A DNA stretch of 64,000 bases from Micromonospora qiuiae (GTDB lineage: Bacteria; Actinomycetota; Actinomycetes; Mycobacteriales; Micromonosporaceae). Made by a program: the position numbers and the translations under genes. The stretch lies in assembly GCF_016863555.1 (NCBI RefSeq), contig NZ_BOPC01000025.1, positions 31,574 to 95,573 on the forward strand. The letters run 5' to 3'. The notes beneath the pieces were generated by a model. The model had not been told where the DNA came from and searched no databases. It saw only the letters and a program-made list of their open reading frames with translations. Shown here in pieces: positions 18,035 to 25,327 of the stretch (the stretch's first letter is position 1; each line of letters starts with the position of its first letter).

Positions 18035-18052
18035 TCTCGCGGTAGGCACTAT

Positions 18053-18094
18053 CGATCAAGGGGTTTACGCCGAAAGGCGTAAACCCCTTGATCG
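18053..18094. terminator. strong bidirectional hairpin after infB
   Basis: Nineteen-base perfect arms (18053-18071 and 18076-18094) enclose a GAAA tetraloop, starting 18 bases after the infB stop. No T-tract follows, as is usual for actinobacterial terminators. It ends well before the DUF503 gene and probably attenuates or ends the rimP-infB transcript. Confidence 0.85.
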
Positions 18095-18127
18095 CCTGGG
18101 GTGGAGTGCGGGTAGTGTCCGCAGACG

Positions 18128-18421
18128 ATGTACACCGCAACCGCTGTATTCGACCTGCTGCTGCCGGGTGATTCCCGGTCGCTCAAGGCCAAGAGATCGT
18201 ACGTACGGCCGATCGTGGCGGCGCTGCGCCGCTTCGAGGTCTCGGCCGCCGAGGTGGGTGCGCTCGACCTGCACGGGCGCGCGGAACTGGGCGTGGCGGT
18301 CGTGGCCGCCGAGCCGGCGCACGCCCGTGAGGTGCTCGACGCCTGCGAGCGCCTGGTGGCGGGGCGGCCGGAGATCGAACTGCTCTCGGTGCGCCGCCGG
18401 CTGTACGGCGCGGAAGACTGA
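18128..18421 (+). CDS. DUF503 family protein (YlxP-like)
   Basis: A 97-residue DUF503 protein. It has the family pattern of an N-terminal strand (TATAVFDLLLPGDSRSLKAKRSYVRPIVAALRRF), a central HGRAELGVAVVAAEPAHARE and a C-terminal helix. It sits between infB and rbfA as in Bacillus ylxP and most actinobacteria. Biochemical function is not established; a role in ribosome biogenesis is inferred from context. It lies just beyond the infB hairpin, so it needs read-through or its own promoter. Confidence 0.85.
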   Translation: MYTATAVFDLLLPGDSRSLKAKRSYVRPIVAALRRFEVSAAEVGALDLHGRAELGVAVVAAEPAHAREVLDACERLVAGRPEIELLSVRRRLYGAED

Positions 18422-18578
18422 CCGCGACGCACGACACCGCCGCTCGGTCCGTGCCGGCCGCCCGCGCACGCGACGGCGTGGCGCGGGTAGGGTTCGAGAT
18501 GTTGGGGCCCGGCTGGCTCCGGTGACGTCGGCGTCGCCGGTCCCGGCCGGTAGCGGGACGCCCATGGAGGTGACGGAG

Positions 18579-19058
18579 ATGACGGATCCGGCCAAGGTAC
18601 GCCGGCACGCGGAGCGGGTGCGGGAACTGGTCGCCTCGGTGGTGCGAACCCAGATCAAGGACCCCCGGCTCGGCATGATCACCATCACCGACGCCCGGAT
18701 CACCGCCGACCTGCGCGACGCCACGGTGTTCTACACCGTGCTCGGCGACGCGGCGGCCCAGGCGGGCACCGCCGCCGCGCTGGACAGTGCCAAGGGCATG
18801 CTCCGCAGCACGGTCGGCAAGGCGCTGGGTCTGCGCCACTCGCCGACCCTGACCTTCGTCCTGGACGACGTGCAGGATCAGGTCAAGCACATCGACGACC
18901 TGCTCGCCGCGGCCCGCAACGCCGACGCCGAGGTGCAACGCCTCGCCGCCAAGGCCGAATACGCCGGGGAGCCCCAGCCGTACCGGCTGGAGGAGGTCGA
19001 CCAGGCGCAGGGCACCGACACCGACACCGATGGCGCGCGGGGCGGGGAGCAGCGGTGA
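18579..19058 (+). CDS. rbfA: 30S ribosome-binding factor RbfA
   Basis: A 159-residue RbfA that binds free 30S subunits and helps 16S rRNA 5'-end maturation. The KH-like fold is visible (RHAERVRELVASVVRTQIKDPRLGMITITDARITADLRDATVFYTVLG, then LRHSPTLTFVLDD). ATG 18579 is chosen with GGAGG at 18566-18570, eight bases upstream; an in-frame ATG at 18564 overlaps that site. The 157 bases between DUF503 and this gene show no recognisable element. Its stop overlaps the GTG of nrnA. Confidence 0.93.
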   Translation: MTDPAKVRRHAERVRELVASVVRTQIKDPRLGMITITDARITADLRDATVFYTVLGDAAAQAGTAAALDSAKGMLRSTVGKALGLRHSPTLTFVLDDVQDQVKHIDDLLAAARNADAEVQRLAAKAEYAGEPQPYRLEEVDQAQGTDTDTDGARGGEQR

Positions 19059-20152
19059 CCGCGTCCCTCGGCGGCGCCCTGACCGAGGCGGATCCGGCGA
19101 CCGCAGCGGAACCGGTGATCGCGGACGGCCCCACCGAGGATGACTGGGACGCCGCCGTGGCGGCCGTGCGTCGACTGCCGCCCGACGGCCGGGTGCTGTT
19201 GATCTGCCACGTCAACCCCGACGGCGACGCGCTGGGCAGCATGCTGGGCTTCGGGCTCGGGCTGCGTCGGCTCGGCGTACGGCAGTTGCAGGCGACCTTC
19301 CCCCACCCGTCGGATGTGCCCGAGCCGTTCCGCGGCCTGCCCGGCCTGGATCTGCTGGTGCCGGCGGCCGAGGCCGACCCGGCACCCGACCTGGTCATCT
19401 GCTTCGACGCGGCGAGCGTTTCGCGCCTCGGTGAGCTGGCCGACCGGCTGACCGGCCCGGGCACCGCGCTGGTGCTGGACCATCATGCCTCCAACACCGG
19501 CTTCGGCGACGTCAACCTGGTCGATCCGGCCGCGGCGGCGACCTCGGTGCTGGCCGAGGAACTACTGGCCCGGCTCGGGGTGGCGCTGGACGCCGGCATC
19601 GCCGAGTGCCTGTACGTGGCCCTGAGCACGGACACCGGCTCCTTCCGGTTCGACGCCACCACCCCGGCTGTGCACGAGATGGCGGCCCGCCTGCTGGCCA
19701 CCGGGCTTCGCCCGGGCGACATCTCCCGGCGGGTCTTCGACAGCCGCCCGTTCGGGGCGGTACGCCTCTTCGGTGAGGTGCTCGGTCGGGCTCGACTGGA
19801 GCCCGAGGCAGCCGCCGGGCACGGCCTGGTGTGGACGTACGCGACCCTGGACGACCTTGCCCGGCACGAGCAGCGACCGTACGTGCTGGAGGCCCTGATC
19901 GATCCGGTGCGGTGCACCGCCGAGGCCGACGTGAGCTGCGTCGTAAAGCAGGCAGGGCCGCAGGAGTGGGCGGTCTCCCTACGCAGCAAGGGGGCGACGG
20001 ACGTCAGCCGGGTGGCCGTCGCGTTGGGCGGTGGCGGGCATCGGCTCGCCGCTGGATTCACCGGTCGCGGCACTGTCGACGAGGTGGTCGAGCGGATCCG
20101 GGCCGAGCTGGCGGTGCCCGCCCCGGGCGGCGACGCCGACCGGCCCGGCTGA
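19055..20152 (+). CDS. nrnA: DHH-family nanoRNase / pAp phosphatase
   Basis: A 365-residue DHH/DHHA1 phosphoesterase of the NrnA type, degrading 2-5-nt RNA and pAp. Metal-binding motifs are HVNPDGD (His52, Asp56, Asp58), the Asp in ICFDAAS, and LDHH (Asp142-His144). The C-terminal substrate-binding motif GGGGHRLAAGF is intact. It begins with a GTGA overlap on rbfA, the usual actinobacterial order. It supplies the final step of RNA decay in the same region as pnp and RNase J. Confidence 0.92.
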   Translation: MTASLGGALTEADPATAAEPVIADGPTEDDWDAAVAAVRRLPPDGRVLLICHVNPDGDALGSMLGFGLGLRRLGVRQLQATFPHPSDVPEPFRGLPGLDLLVPAAEADPAPDLVICFDAASVSRLGELADRLTGPGTALVLDHHASNTGFGDVNLVDPAAAATSVLAEELLARLGVALDAGIAECLYVALSTDTGSFRFDATTPAVHEMAARLLATGLRPGDISRRVFDSRPFGAVRLFGEVLGRARLEPEAAAGHGLVWTYATLDDLARHEQRPYVLEALIDPVRCTAEADVSCVVKQAGPQEWAVSLRSKGATDVSRVAVALGGGGHRLAAGFTGRGTVDEVVERIRAELAVPAPGGDADRPG

Positions 20153-20214
20153 CTTCACGGGCAGCCGCCGCGGTGTCGTCGTTTCCGCCGGTGGCGCAGG
20201 ACGGGGACAATCGG

Positions 20215-20625
20215 ATGATGGAGCAGCCCCACGACCTGACCGTCGAGGCACCCCGCACCTGGGAGCGTCCGGTTGTCTGCGTACCGGTGCTCGTCGCCCT
20301 TTCCCTGGTCGGCGGACGCTTTCCCTCCTTCTCCACCGAGGCGAACCTTTACGTGTTCGGTGCCGGCGGGGTGCTTATCTGGCTCGGACTGAGCAACCGG
20401 GTGCCGCGCCGTCCGGCGCCGCGGCGACTGAGCTCGAGTGCGGTCTGGTGGACCCTCCCGGTACTCGTGTTCGGGATTTTCGAGGGAGCCACCTTCTTCG
20501 CGTCGGCCGGTGACGACTTCCCCACCTTCTCCCGGCTGGCCGATCCGTTGCTGGAGGACCGGCTGGTCCGCTCCGCGGCCTGGTTGGTGTGGTTGTCGGC
20601 GTTCTGGGGGCTGGTGCGGCGATGA
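20215..20625 (+). CDS. small membrane protein, unknown function
   Basis: A 136-residue protein with about four hydrophobic segments (VVCVPVLVALSLVGG, ANLYVFGAGGVLIWLGL, VWWTLPVLVFGIFEG and the C-terminal AAWLVWLSAFWGLVRR). No family is recognised. ATG 20215 follows ACGGGGA at 20201-20207; a second ATG is adjacent at 20218. Its stop overlaps the start of the next small membrane gene (ATGA), so the two are very likely a translationally coupled pair acting together in the membrane. Confidence 0.7.
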   Translation: MMEQPHDLTVEAPRTWERPVVCVPVLVALSLVGGRFPSFSTEANLYVFGAGGVLIWLGLSNRVPRRPAPRRLSSSAVWWTLPVLVFGIFEGATFFASAGDDFPTFSRLADPLLEDRLVRSAAWLVWLSAFWGLVRR

Positions 20626-20834
20626 TGCGGGCACTGGCGATCGGCGGTTTCCTGGTCGGGCTGGCGCTGTTCGGCCTGGTCGAGTGGATGGCCCGGCGGG
20701 AGGGCTCGCGAGTCCCGACGCTGGGCGAGGTCTGCGCCTACGTGATGCGGTACGAGGTTGGCCAGGTGCCGGTCGGGCGGATTGGGCTGTTTGGTTTCTG
20801 GTGGTGGGTGGGCTGGCACTTCCTGGCCCGGTGA
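20622..20834 (+). CDS. 70-residue membrane protein (DUF6186-like)
   Basis: A short protein with an N-terminal transmembrane helix (ALAIGGFLVGLALFGLVEWMARR), a cytosolic loop (EVCAYVMRYEVGQVPVGRIG) and a tryptophan-rich C-terminal segment (LFGFWWWVGWHFLAR). It resembles the DUF6186 small membrane proteins of actinobacteria from memory; this is unverified. The start overlaps the preceding stop by 4 bp. The 255 bases after it hold short GC-rich dyads but no gene or recognisable RNA. Confidence 0.65.
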   Translation: MMRALAIGGFLVGLALFGLVEWMARREGSRVPTLGEVCAYVMRYEVGQVPVGRIGLFGFWWWVGWHFLAR

Positions 20835-21089
20835 TCGATACCAGACCTGTCCAGATCGCGGGAACGGCGCGCACCATGTGGACCTGAACGATAACTTGGG
20901 AATCGGCCGACGTTGCTTTGACGCAGGTCAGGGGCGGAGCCATACCCGGTGCCGCTCCTCTCCAGGGTCGACCGACCCGGGTCACCACGCCGCCCAGCCA
21001 TCGCTCCGGCGATCCCCGAGCAGGTGTCGGGCGTCTTCGTAACACCGCCCGTGGCGTGCCGCCGCGCGTGCCCTGGAAAGGGGTCCACC

Positions 21090-21179
21090 ATGTCCGCCAA
21101 GCCCAAGCCGGAGCCGACCGACGAGGCCCGTGAGCAGGCCCGACGCGCCCTGCAGACCTCCATGGACACCCGTCAGTGA
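21090..21179 (+). CDS. 29-residue hydrophilic micro-protein
   Basis: A short ORF starting MSAKPKPEPTDEAREQARRA, highly charged, with a helical C-terminal half ending in SMDTRQ. It is preceded by a strong ribosome site, GGAAAGGGG at 21075-21083, at correct spacing, which is the main reason for calling it. No family is recognised. Conservation of the frame in relatives would decide whether it is real. Confidence 0.5.
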   Translation: MSAKPKPEPTDEAREQARRALQTSMDTRQ

Positions 21180-21301
21180 CCGCAACCGATCTTCCGCCGG
21201 CTTCGTCGCTTTCTTCACCTGAGCGAGCGACGCAGGTCCCCGACGGGTAAGCAGCGCATCAGTTTGATCCCCTTACGGCTCGCGTGCCACCATCGGCGAC
21301 G

Positions 21302-22654
21302 ATGAGCCAGCCCACCACCGCCGTCGACCGGGTCGCCTCGCCCCGTCGCATCGCCGCTCTCGCCCTGCCGGCCCTCGTGGTCCTCGCCGCCGAGCCGCTC
21401 TACGTCCTGGTCGACACAGCGGTCGTCGGCCATCTGGGCCGGGTCCCGTTGGCTGCCGTGGCCGTCGGTGGCACGGTGATGACCCTGACCGCCTGGCTGG
21501 GCACCGTGGTCGCGTACGGCACGACCGGACGGGCGGCCCGTCGCTTCGGCGCGGGCGACCGCGCCGCCGCCGTGGCCGAGGGCGTACAGGCCTCCTGGCT
21601 GGCTCTCGGCGTCGGCGTGCTGGTCGTGATCGGCATGCAGTTCGGCGGTGGCGCCTTGGCCGGCGCCCTGGCCGGGGGTGGCGAGGTCGGCCTCGCCGCC
21701 GCCGAGTGGCTGCGGATCGCCGCGTTCGGTGCTCCCGGGCTGCTGCTCGCCGCCGCCGGTAACGGCTGGCTGCGCGGTGTGCAGAACACCCGCCGTCCCG
21801 TCCTCTTCGTGGTCGGCCCCAACCTGCTCTCCGCGGTGCTGTGCCCGGTGCTGGTCTATCCGGTGGGCATGGGGCTGATCGGCTCCGCGGTGGCGAACGT
21901 CATCGCGCAGACCCTCTCCGGGGTGCTCTTCGCCGCCGCGCTGGTGGCCGAACGGGTGGCGCTTCGCCCCCGTCTCCAGGTCATCGGTCAGCAACTGGTG
22001 CTCAGCCGCGACCTGCTCGTCCGGGGGGTGGCCTTCCAGGCCAGCTTCCTGTCCGCCACGGCGGTCGCCGCCCGGTTCGGCGCCGCTGCGGTCGGCGCGC
22101 ACCAGATCGCCGTGCAGCTCTGGTTCTTCGCGGCGCTGGTGCTCGACGCGCTGGCCATCGCCGCGCAGGCGCTGGTCGGTGCCGCGCTCGGTGCCGACGA
22201 TGAGGCGGGAGCCCGCGCGCTGGCCCGGCGGATCGGCCGGCTCGGCGCGGCCTGCGGTGCGGCGTTCGCCGTGCTGGCGGCGGTCGGTGCCGGAGCCGTA
22301 CCGACCTGGTTCAGCTCCGATTCCGCAGTTCACCAGCAGGCGTTGGTCGCCTGGCCCTGGTTCGTCGCGATGCTGCCGCTGGCCGGGGTGGTGTTCGCGC
22401 TCGACGGGGTGCTGATCGGCGCGGGTGACATCCGTTACCTGCGCAACCTCACGGTGGTCGGCGCGCTGGGCGGATTCCTGCCGGCGATCTGGCTCGCCTA
22501 CGCCTTCGACCTGGGCCTGGGCGGTATCTGGGCCGGCCTGATGCTGTTCATCGTGATCCGCCTGGTGGCCCTGCTGCTGCGGCTGCGCAGCGGTGCCTGG
22601 GCGGTGACCGGCGCGGTCCGGGGCGGGTCCCGCGCCGGCGGCGCCAACCTGTGA
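21302..22654 (+). CDS. MATE family efflux transporter, DinF type
   Basis: A 450-residue MATE transporter with about 12 transmembrane helices in two six-helix halves (ALALPALVVLAAEPLYVLVDTAVVGHLG begins the first). DinF-branch MATE proteins export cationic or oxidising compounds using Na+ or H+ gradients. ATG 21302 is used; GTG 21284 in frame adds six residues and neither has an obvious ribosome site. Placement between nrnA and truB is common in actinobacteria, suggesting ancestral position rather than acquisition. Confidence 0.88.
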   Translation: MSQPTTAVDRVASPRRIAALALPALVVLAAEPLYVLVDTAVVGHLGRVPLAAVAVGGTVMTLTAWLGTVVAYGTTGRAARRFGAGDRAAAVAEGVQASWLALGVGVLVVIGMQFGGGALAGALAGGGEVGLAAAEWLRIAAFGAPGLLLAAAGNGWLRGVQNTRRPVLFVVGPNLLSAVLCPVLVYPVGMGLIGSAVANVIAQTLSGVLFAAALVAERVALRPRLQVIGQQLVLSRDLLVRGVAFQASFLSATAVAARFGAAAVGAHQIAVQLWFFAALVLDALAIAAQALVGAALGADDEAGARALARRIGRLGAACGAAFAVLAAVGAGAVPTWFSSDSAVHQQALVAWPWFVAMLPLAGVVFALDGVLIGAGDIRYLRNLTVVGALGGFLPAIWLAYAFDLGLGGIWAGLMLFIVIRLVALLLRLRSGAWAVTGAVRGGSRAGGANL

Positions 22655-22750
22655 TCAGACATAGCTGTAGAGGGCGTAAGCGACGATCACCAGGCCCATG
22701 ACGAGGTAAGCGACGATCACCAGGCCCATGACGACGTGAGCGGTCAGCAT
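22655..22750 (-). CDS. 31-residue hydrophobic micro-protein with internal duplication
   Basis: A minus-strand ORF starting MLTAH and then containing VMGLVIVAYL followed at once by VMGLVIVAYA, ending LYSYV: a single predicted membrane helix made of a duplicated 10-residue unit. The stop codon abuts the MATE stop. The upstream ribosome site is only moderate (GGGAC). No family is recognised. It could be a small membrane peptide or a toxin-like hydrophobic peptide; it could also be a chance ORF in a repeat. Confidence 0.45.
   Translation of the reverse strand: MLTAHVVMGLVIVAYLVMGLVIVAYALYSYV
22676..22735. repeat. tandem 30-bp duplication
   Basis: Two adjacent 30-base units, 22676-22705 and 22706-22735, identical except for the last base (G versus C). 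The unit is a multiple of three and keeps the minus-strand ORF open, doubling a hydrophobic decapeptide. Confidence 0.9.
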
Positions 22751-22822
22751 GAGGCCCGTCCCGTTTCGGGCCGGCCGTGGCGGTGCCCGGCCGCCGCCAC
22801 CGGTCTGGCAGGCTTGCACGTC

Positions 22823-23707
22823 GTGAACGCAGACGGTCTGATCGTGGTGGACAAGCCCGGCGGCGTGACGTCGCACGACGTCGTGGCGCGGGTCCGTCGA
22901 CTCGCGCGTACCCGCCGGGTCGGGCACGGCGGCACCCTCGACCCGATGGCCACCGGGGTGCTGGTGATCGGTGTGAACCGGGCCACCCGCCTGCTGACGT
23001 ACGTGATCGGTGCGGACAAGAGCTACACCGCCACCATCCGGCTCGGCCAGGCCACCGTCACCGACGACGCCGAGGGGGACGTGACCTCCACCACGCCTGC
23101 CGGCCGCCTCACCGACGACGGAATCCGGTCGGCGCTGGCCGCGCTGACCGGTGAGATCGACCAGGTGCCGAGCGCGGTGAGCGCCATCAAGATCAATGGG
23201 CAGCGGGCGTACAAGCGGGTCCGCGAGGGGGAGAGCGTCGAGCTGCCGGCCCGCCGGGTCACCGTCTCCCGGCTGGACGTGCTGGCGATCCGGCGTGAGC
23301 AGCCCGACGTGGTGGACGTCGACGTCGACGTGGCCTGCTCCACCGGCACGTACATCCGGGCCATCGCCCGTGACGCGGGCCTGGCGCTCGGCGTGGGTGG
23401 GCACCTGACCGCGTTGCGGCGCACCGCCGTGGGCGGCTTCCGCCTGGCGGAGGCCGTCACCCTCGACGAACTGGAACGGCGAGCCCCCGATCTGGTCGAC
23501 CTGCCCCTCGCCGTCGCGGCGCAACGGTTCTTTCCGCGCCGGGACGCCAGCGCGGACGAGGCGAAGGTGCTGTCCCACGGCGGGCCGCTCGACCCGGTCG
23601 GCCTCCCCGGGCCGTACGCGGTCTTCGACCCGGCCGGCGGACTGATCGCTATCGTCAGCGAGCGGGCCGGCCGGGCCCGCGCGGAGATCGTGCTGGCCCC
23701 GGCGTGA
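22823..23707 (+). CDS. truB: tRNA pseudouridine(55) synthase TruB
   Basis: A 294-residue TruB forming pseudouridine-55 in the T-loop of tRNAs. The catalytic Asp40 lies in GGTLDPMATGVL; the KPGGVTSHDVV motif near the N-terminus and YIRAIARDAG are also present, and a C-terminal PUA-like region follows. GTG 22823 fits the family start (NADGLIVVDKPGG); upstream in-frame codons encode a Pro/Arg stretch unlike TruB. It overlaps the open frame before ribF and is probably in the same transcript. Confidence 0.95.
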   Translation: MNADGLIVVDKPGGVTSHDVVARVRRLARTRRVGHGGTLDPMATGVLVIGVNRATRLLTYVIGADKSYTATIRLGQATVTDDAEGDVTSTTPAGRLTDDGIRSALAALTGEIDQVPSAVSAIKINGQRAYKRVREGESVELPARRVTVSRLDVLAIRREQPDVVDVDVDVACSTGTYIRAIARDAGLALGVGGHLTALRRTAVGGFRLAEAVTLDELERRAPDLVDLPLAVAAQRFFPRRDASADEAKVLSHGGPLDPVGLPGPYAVFDPAGGLIAIVSERAGRARAEIVLAPA

Positions 23708-23736
23708 CGGCGGGCCCGCGACAGGGGAGGAAGAGC

Positions 23737-24666
23737 ATGCAGCGGTGGCGGGGGTACGACGCGGCGCCCGGTGGCTGGGGGCGGTCGGTCGTCACCATCG
23801 GGGTTTTCGACGGCGTCCACAAGGGGCATCAGGCCACCATCGGGCATGCCGTGACCCGGGCCCGCGAACTGGGCGTGCAGTCAGTGGTGGTCACCTTCGA
23901 CCCGCACCCGGCCGAGGTGGTCCGGCCCGGCTCGCACCCGGCGGTGCTCACCGAACCGGCGCGCAAGGCGGAGCTGATCGAGGCGCTCGGCGTGGACGTG
24001 CTCTGCGTGGTCCCCTTCACCCCGGAGTTCTCCCGGCTGCCTGCCGAGGCGTTCGTGTACGACGTGCTGGTCGAGCACCTGCACGCCGCGCTGGTGGTGG
24101 TGGGCGACAACTTCCGGTTCGGGCACCGGGCGACCGGGGACGTGGCGCTGCTGGAGCGGCTCGGCAGCATGTTCGGGTTCGCCGTCGAGGCTGCCCCGCT
24201 GGTGGCCGAGGCCGGCACCATCTTCTCCTCCACGTACATCCGTTCCTGCGTCGACGCGGGTGACGTGACGGCGGCGGCCGCCGCGCTGGGGCGTCCGCAC
24301 CGGCTGGAAGGGGTGGTGGTCCGGGGCGACCAGCGCGGCCGTGAGCTGGGCTTTCCGACCGCCAACCTGCTCTGCGGCCGGTACGCGGCGGTGCCCGCCG
24401 ACGGCATTTACGCCGCCCGGATGGTCCGCCGGGGTCAGCGGCAGGCCCTCGCCGCGGCCGTCTCGATCGGCACGAACCCGACCTTCTCCGGGCGCGAGCG
24501 CCGGGTCGAGGCGTACGTTCTGGACTTTGACGGCGACCTGTACGGCGAGCGGCTCGCCCTGGACTTCGTGGCGCGGCTGCGCGGCCAGATCCGGTTCGAC
24601 TCGATCGAGCCGTTGGTGGCGCAGATCACCGAGGATGTGGAGCGGACCCGCCAAGCGCTGGCCTGA
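23737..24666 (+). CDS. ribF: bifunctional riboflavin kinase / FAD synthetase
   Basis: A 309-residue RibF converting riboflavin to FMN and then FAD. The N-terminal nucleotidyltransferase domain has VTIGVFDGVHKGHQ and VVGDNFRFGHRATGD, then SSTYIRS; the C-terminal kinase domain has the RGRELGFPTANL signature and NPTFSGRERRVEAYVLDFDGDLYGE. ATG 23737 follows a good GGGGAGG at 23724-23730. The truB-ribF-rpsO order is widely conserved in bacteria. Confidence 0.95.
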   Translation: MQRWRGYDAAPGGWGRSVVTIGVFDGVHKGHQATIGHAVTRARELGVQSVVVTFDPHPAEVVRPGSHPAVLTEPARKAELIEALGVDVLCVVPFTPEFSRLPAEAFVYDVLVEHLHAALVVVGDNFRFGHRATGDVALLERLGSMFGFAVEAAPLVAEAGTIFSSTYIRSCVDAGDVTAAAAALGRPHRLEGVVVRGDQRGRELGFPTANLLCGRYAAVPADGIYAARMVRRGQRQALAAAVSIGTNPTFSGRERRVEAYVLDFDGDLYGERLALDFVARLRGQIRFDSIEPLVAQITEDVERTRQALA

Positions 24667-24670
24667 CCGG

Positions 24671-24701
24671 CCTTGTCCAAACCGCTAGGACAAGGTGATA
24701 C
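24671..24701 (+). promoter_or_regulatory. hairpin and putative promoter upstream of rpsO
   Basis: Eight-base perfect arms CCTTGTCC/GGACAAGG (24671-24678, 24688-24695) start 5 bases after the ribF stop, so this may be a ribF terminator. The same bases contain TTGTCC (24673-24678) spaced 17 from TGATAC (24696-24701), a plausible -35/-10 pair for rpsO. If both are used, termination and promoter overlap. The 137 bases from there to the rpsO ATG would be its leader. Confidence 0.45.
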
Positions 24702-24838
24702 CGTGAGCAGGGACGTCGGCTGACCGACGTGGGGCCTCGCATGCCTGCTCGACGCCGCGGGTGCGAGGACCGTCCGCCGCCGGTGCTCTGGCCCGGCCCG
24801 GCGGACCGCATCCAGATACCCACCGAAACAGGGAGAAC

Positions 24839-25108
24839 ATGGCGCTCGACCAGCAGACCAAGGCCAAGATCCGCGAAGAGTACGCGACCGCCGAAGGCGA
24901 CACCGGTTCGCCCGAGGTGCAGGTCGCGATCCTCACCAAGCGGATTGCCGACCTCACCGAGCACCTGAAGACGCACAAGCACGACCACCACAGCCGCCGT
25001 GGGCTGCTGCTGCTGGTCGGCCGTCGCCGTCGGTTGCTCAGCTACGTCCAGAAGAAGGACATCAACCGCTACCGGTCGCTCATCGAGCGGCTCGGCCTGC
25101 GCCGGTGA
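24839..25108 (+). CDS. rpsO: 30S ribosomal protein S15
   Basis: An 89-residue S15, the normal length, binding 16S rRNA at the central domain junction. Family landmarks include [48 protein letters not shown] and the C-terminal [15 protein letters not shown] 24839 follows GGGAGAA. The leader before it may carry the S15 autoregulatory site known in other bacteria, though no matching fold could be assigned by eye. Confidence 0.97.
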   Translation: MALDQQTKAKIREEYATAEGDTGSPEVQVAILTKRIADLTEHLKTHKHDHHSRRGLLLLVGRRRRLLSYVQKKDINRYRSLIERLGLRR

Positions 25109-25114
25109 CGTGAA

Positions 25115-25145
25115 CGGGGGAGTGGCCAGCCCGGCCGCTCCCCCG
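25115..25145 (+). terminator. hairpin between rpsO and pnp
   Basis: A 13-pair stem: CGGGGGAG with CTCCCCCG, then one G-U pair, then GGCC with GGCC, closing on a 5-base loop. It begins 7 bases after the rpsO stop. It probably terminates rpsO or protects its 3' end. In E. coli the rpsO-pnp gap likewise holds a terminator and RNA-processing site, so a processing role here is a reasonable guess. Confidence 0.75.
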
Positions 25146-25327
25146 ACGTCCCATCCGAAGACACGGGCCGCGACCACCCAGACAGGGAGCCGTCGGCGTA
25201 CCGGTCTCCGGTAGTGGCCTCCGGGCAGCGCGGCAGACGCCGCCGGCCCCGGGCGCTTCGATCGAAGACCGGCCGTCCGCACAGCTCCCGCGTCGTGGCC
25301 CCCGATGCGAAGGAGCACGACAGCACC

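Noticed and set aside
14918..18049. 1043-residue open frame on the minus strand opposite infB
   Set aside because: It is the mirror of the infB coding bias (GC-rich third positions leave the opposite frame open); it is Arg/His/Gly-rich, has no domain and no ribosome site.
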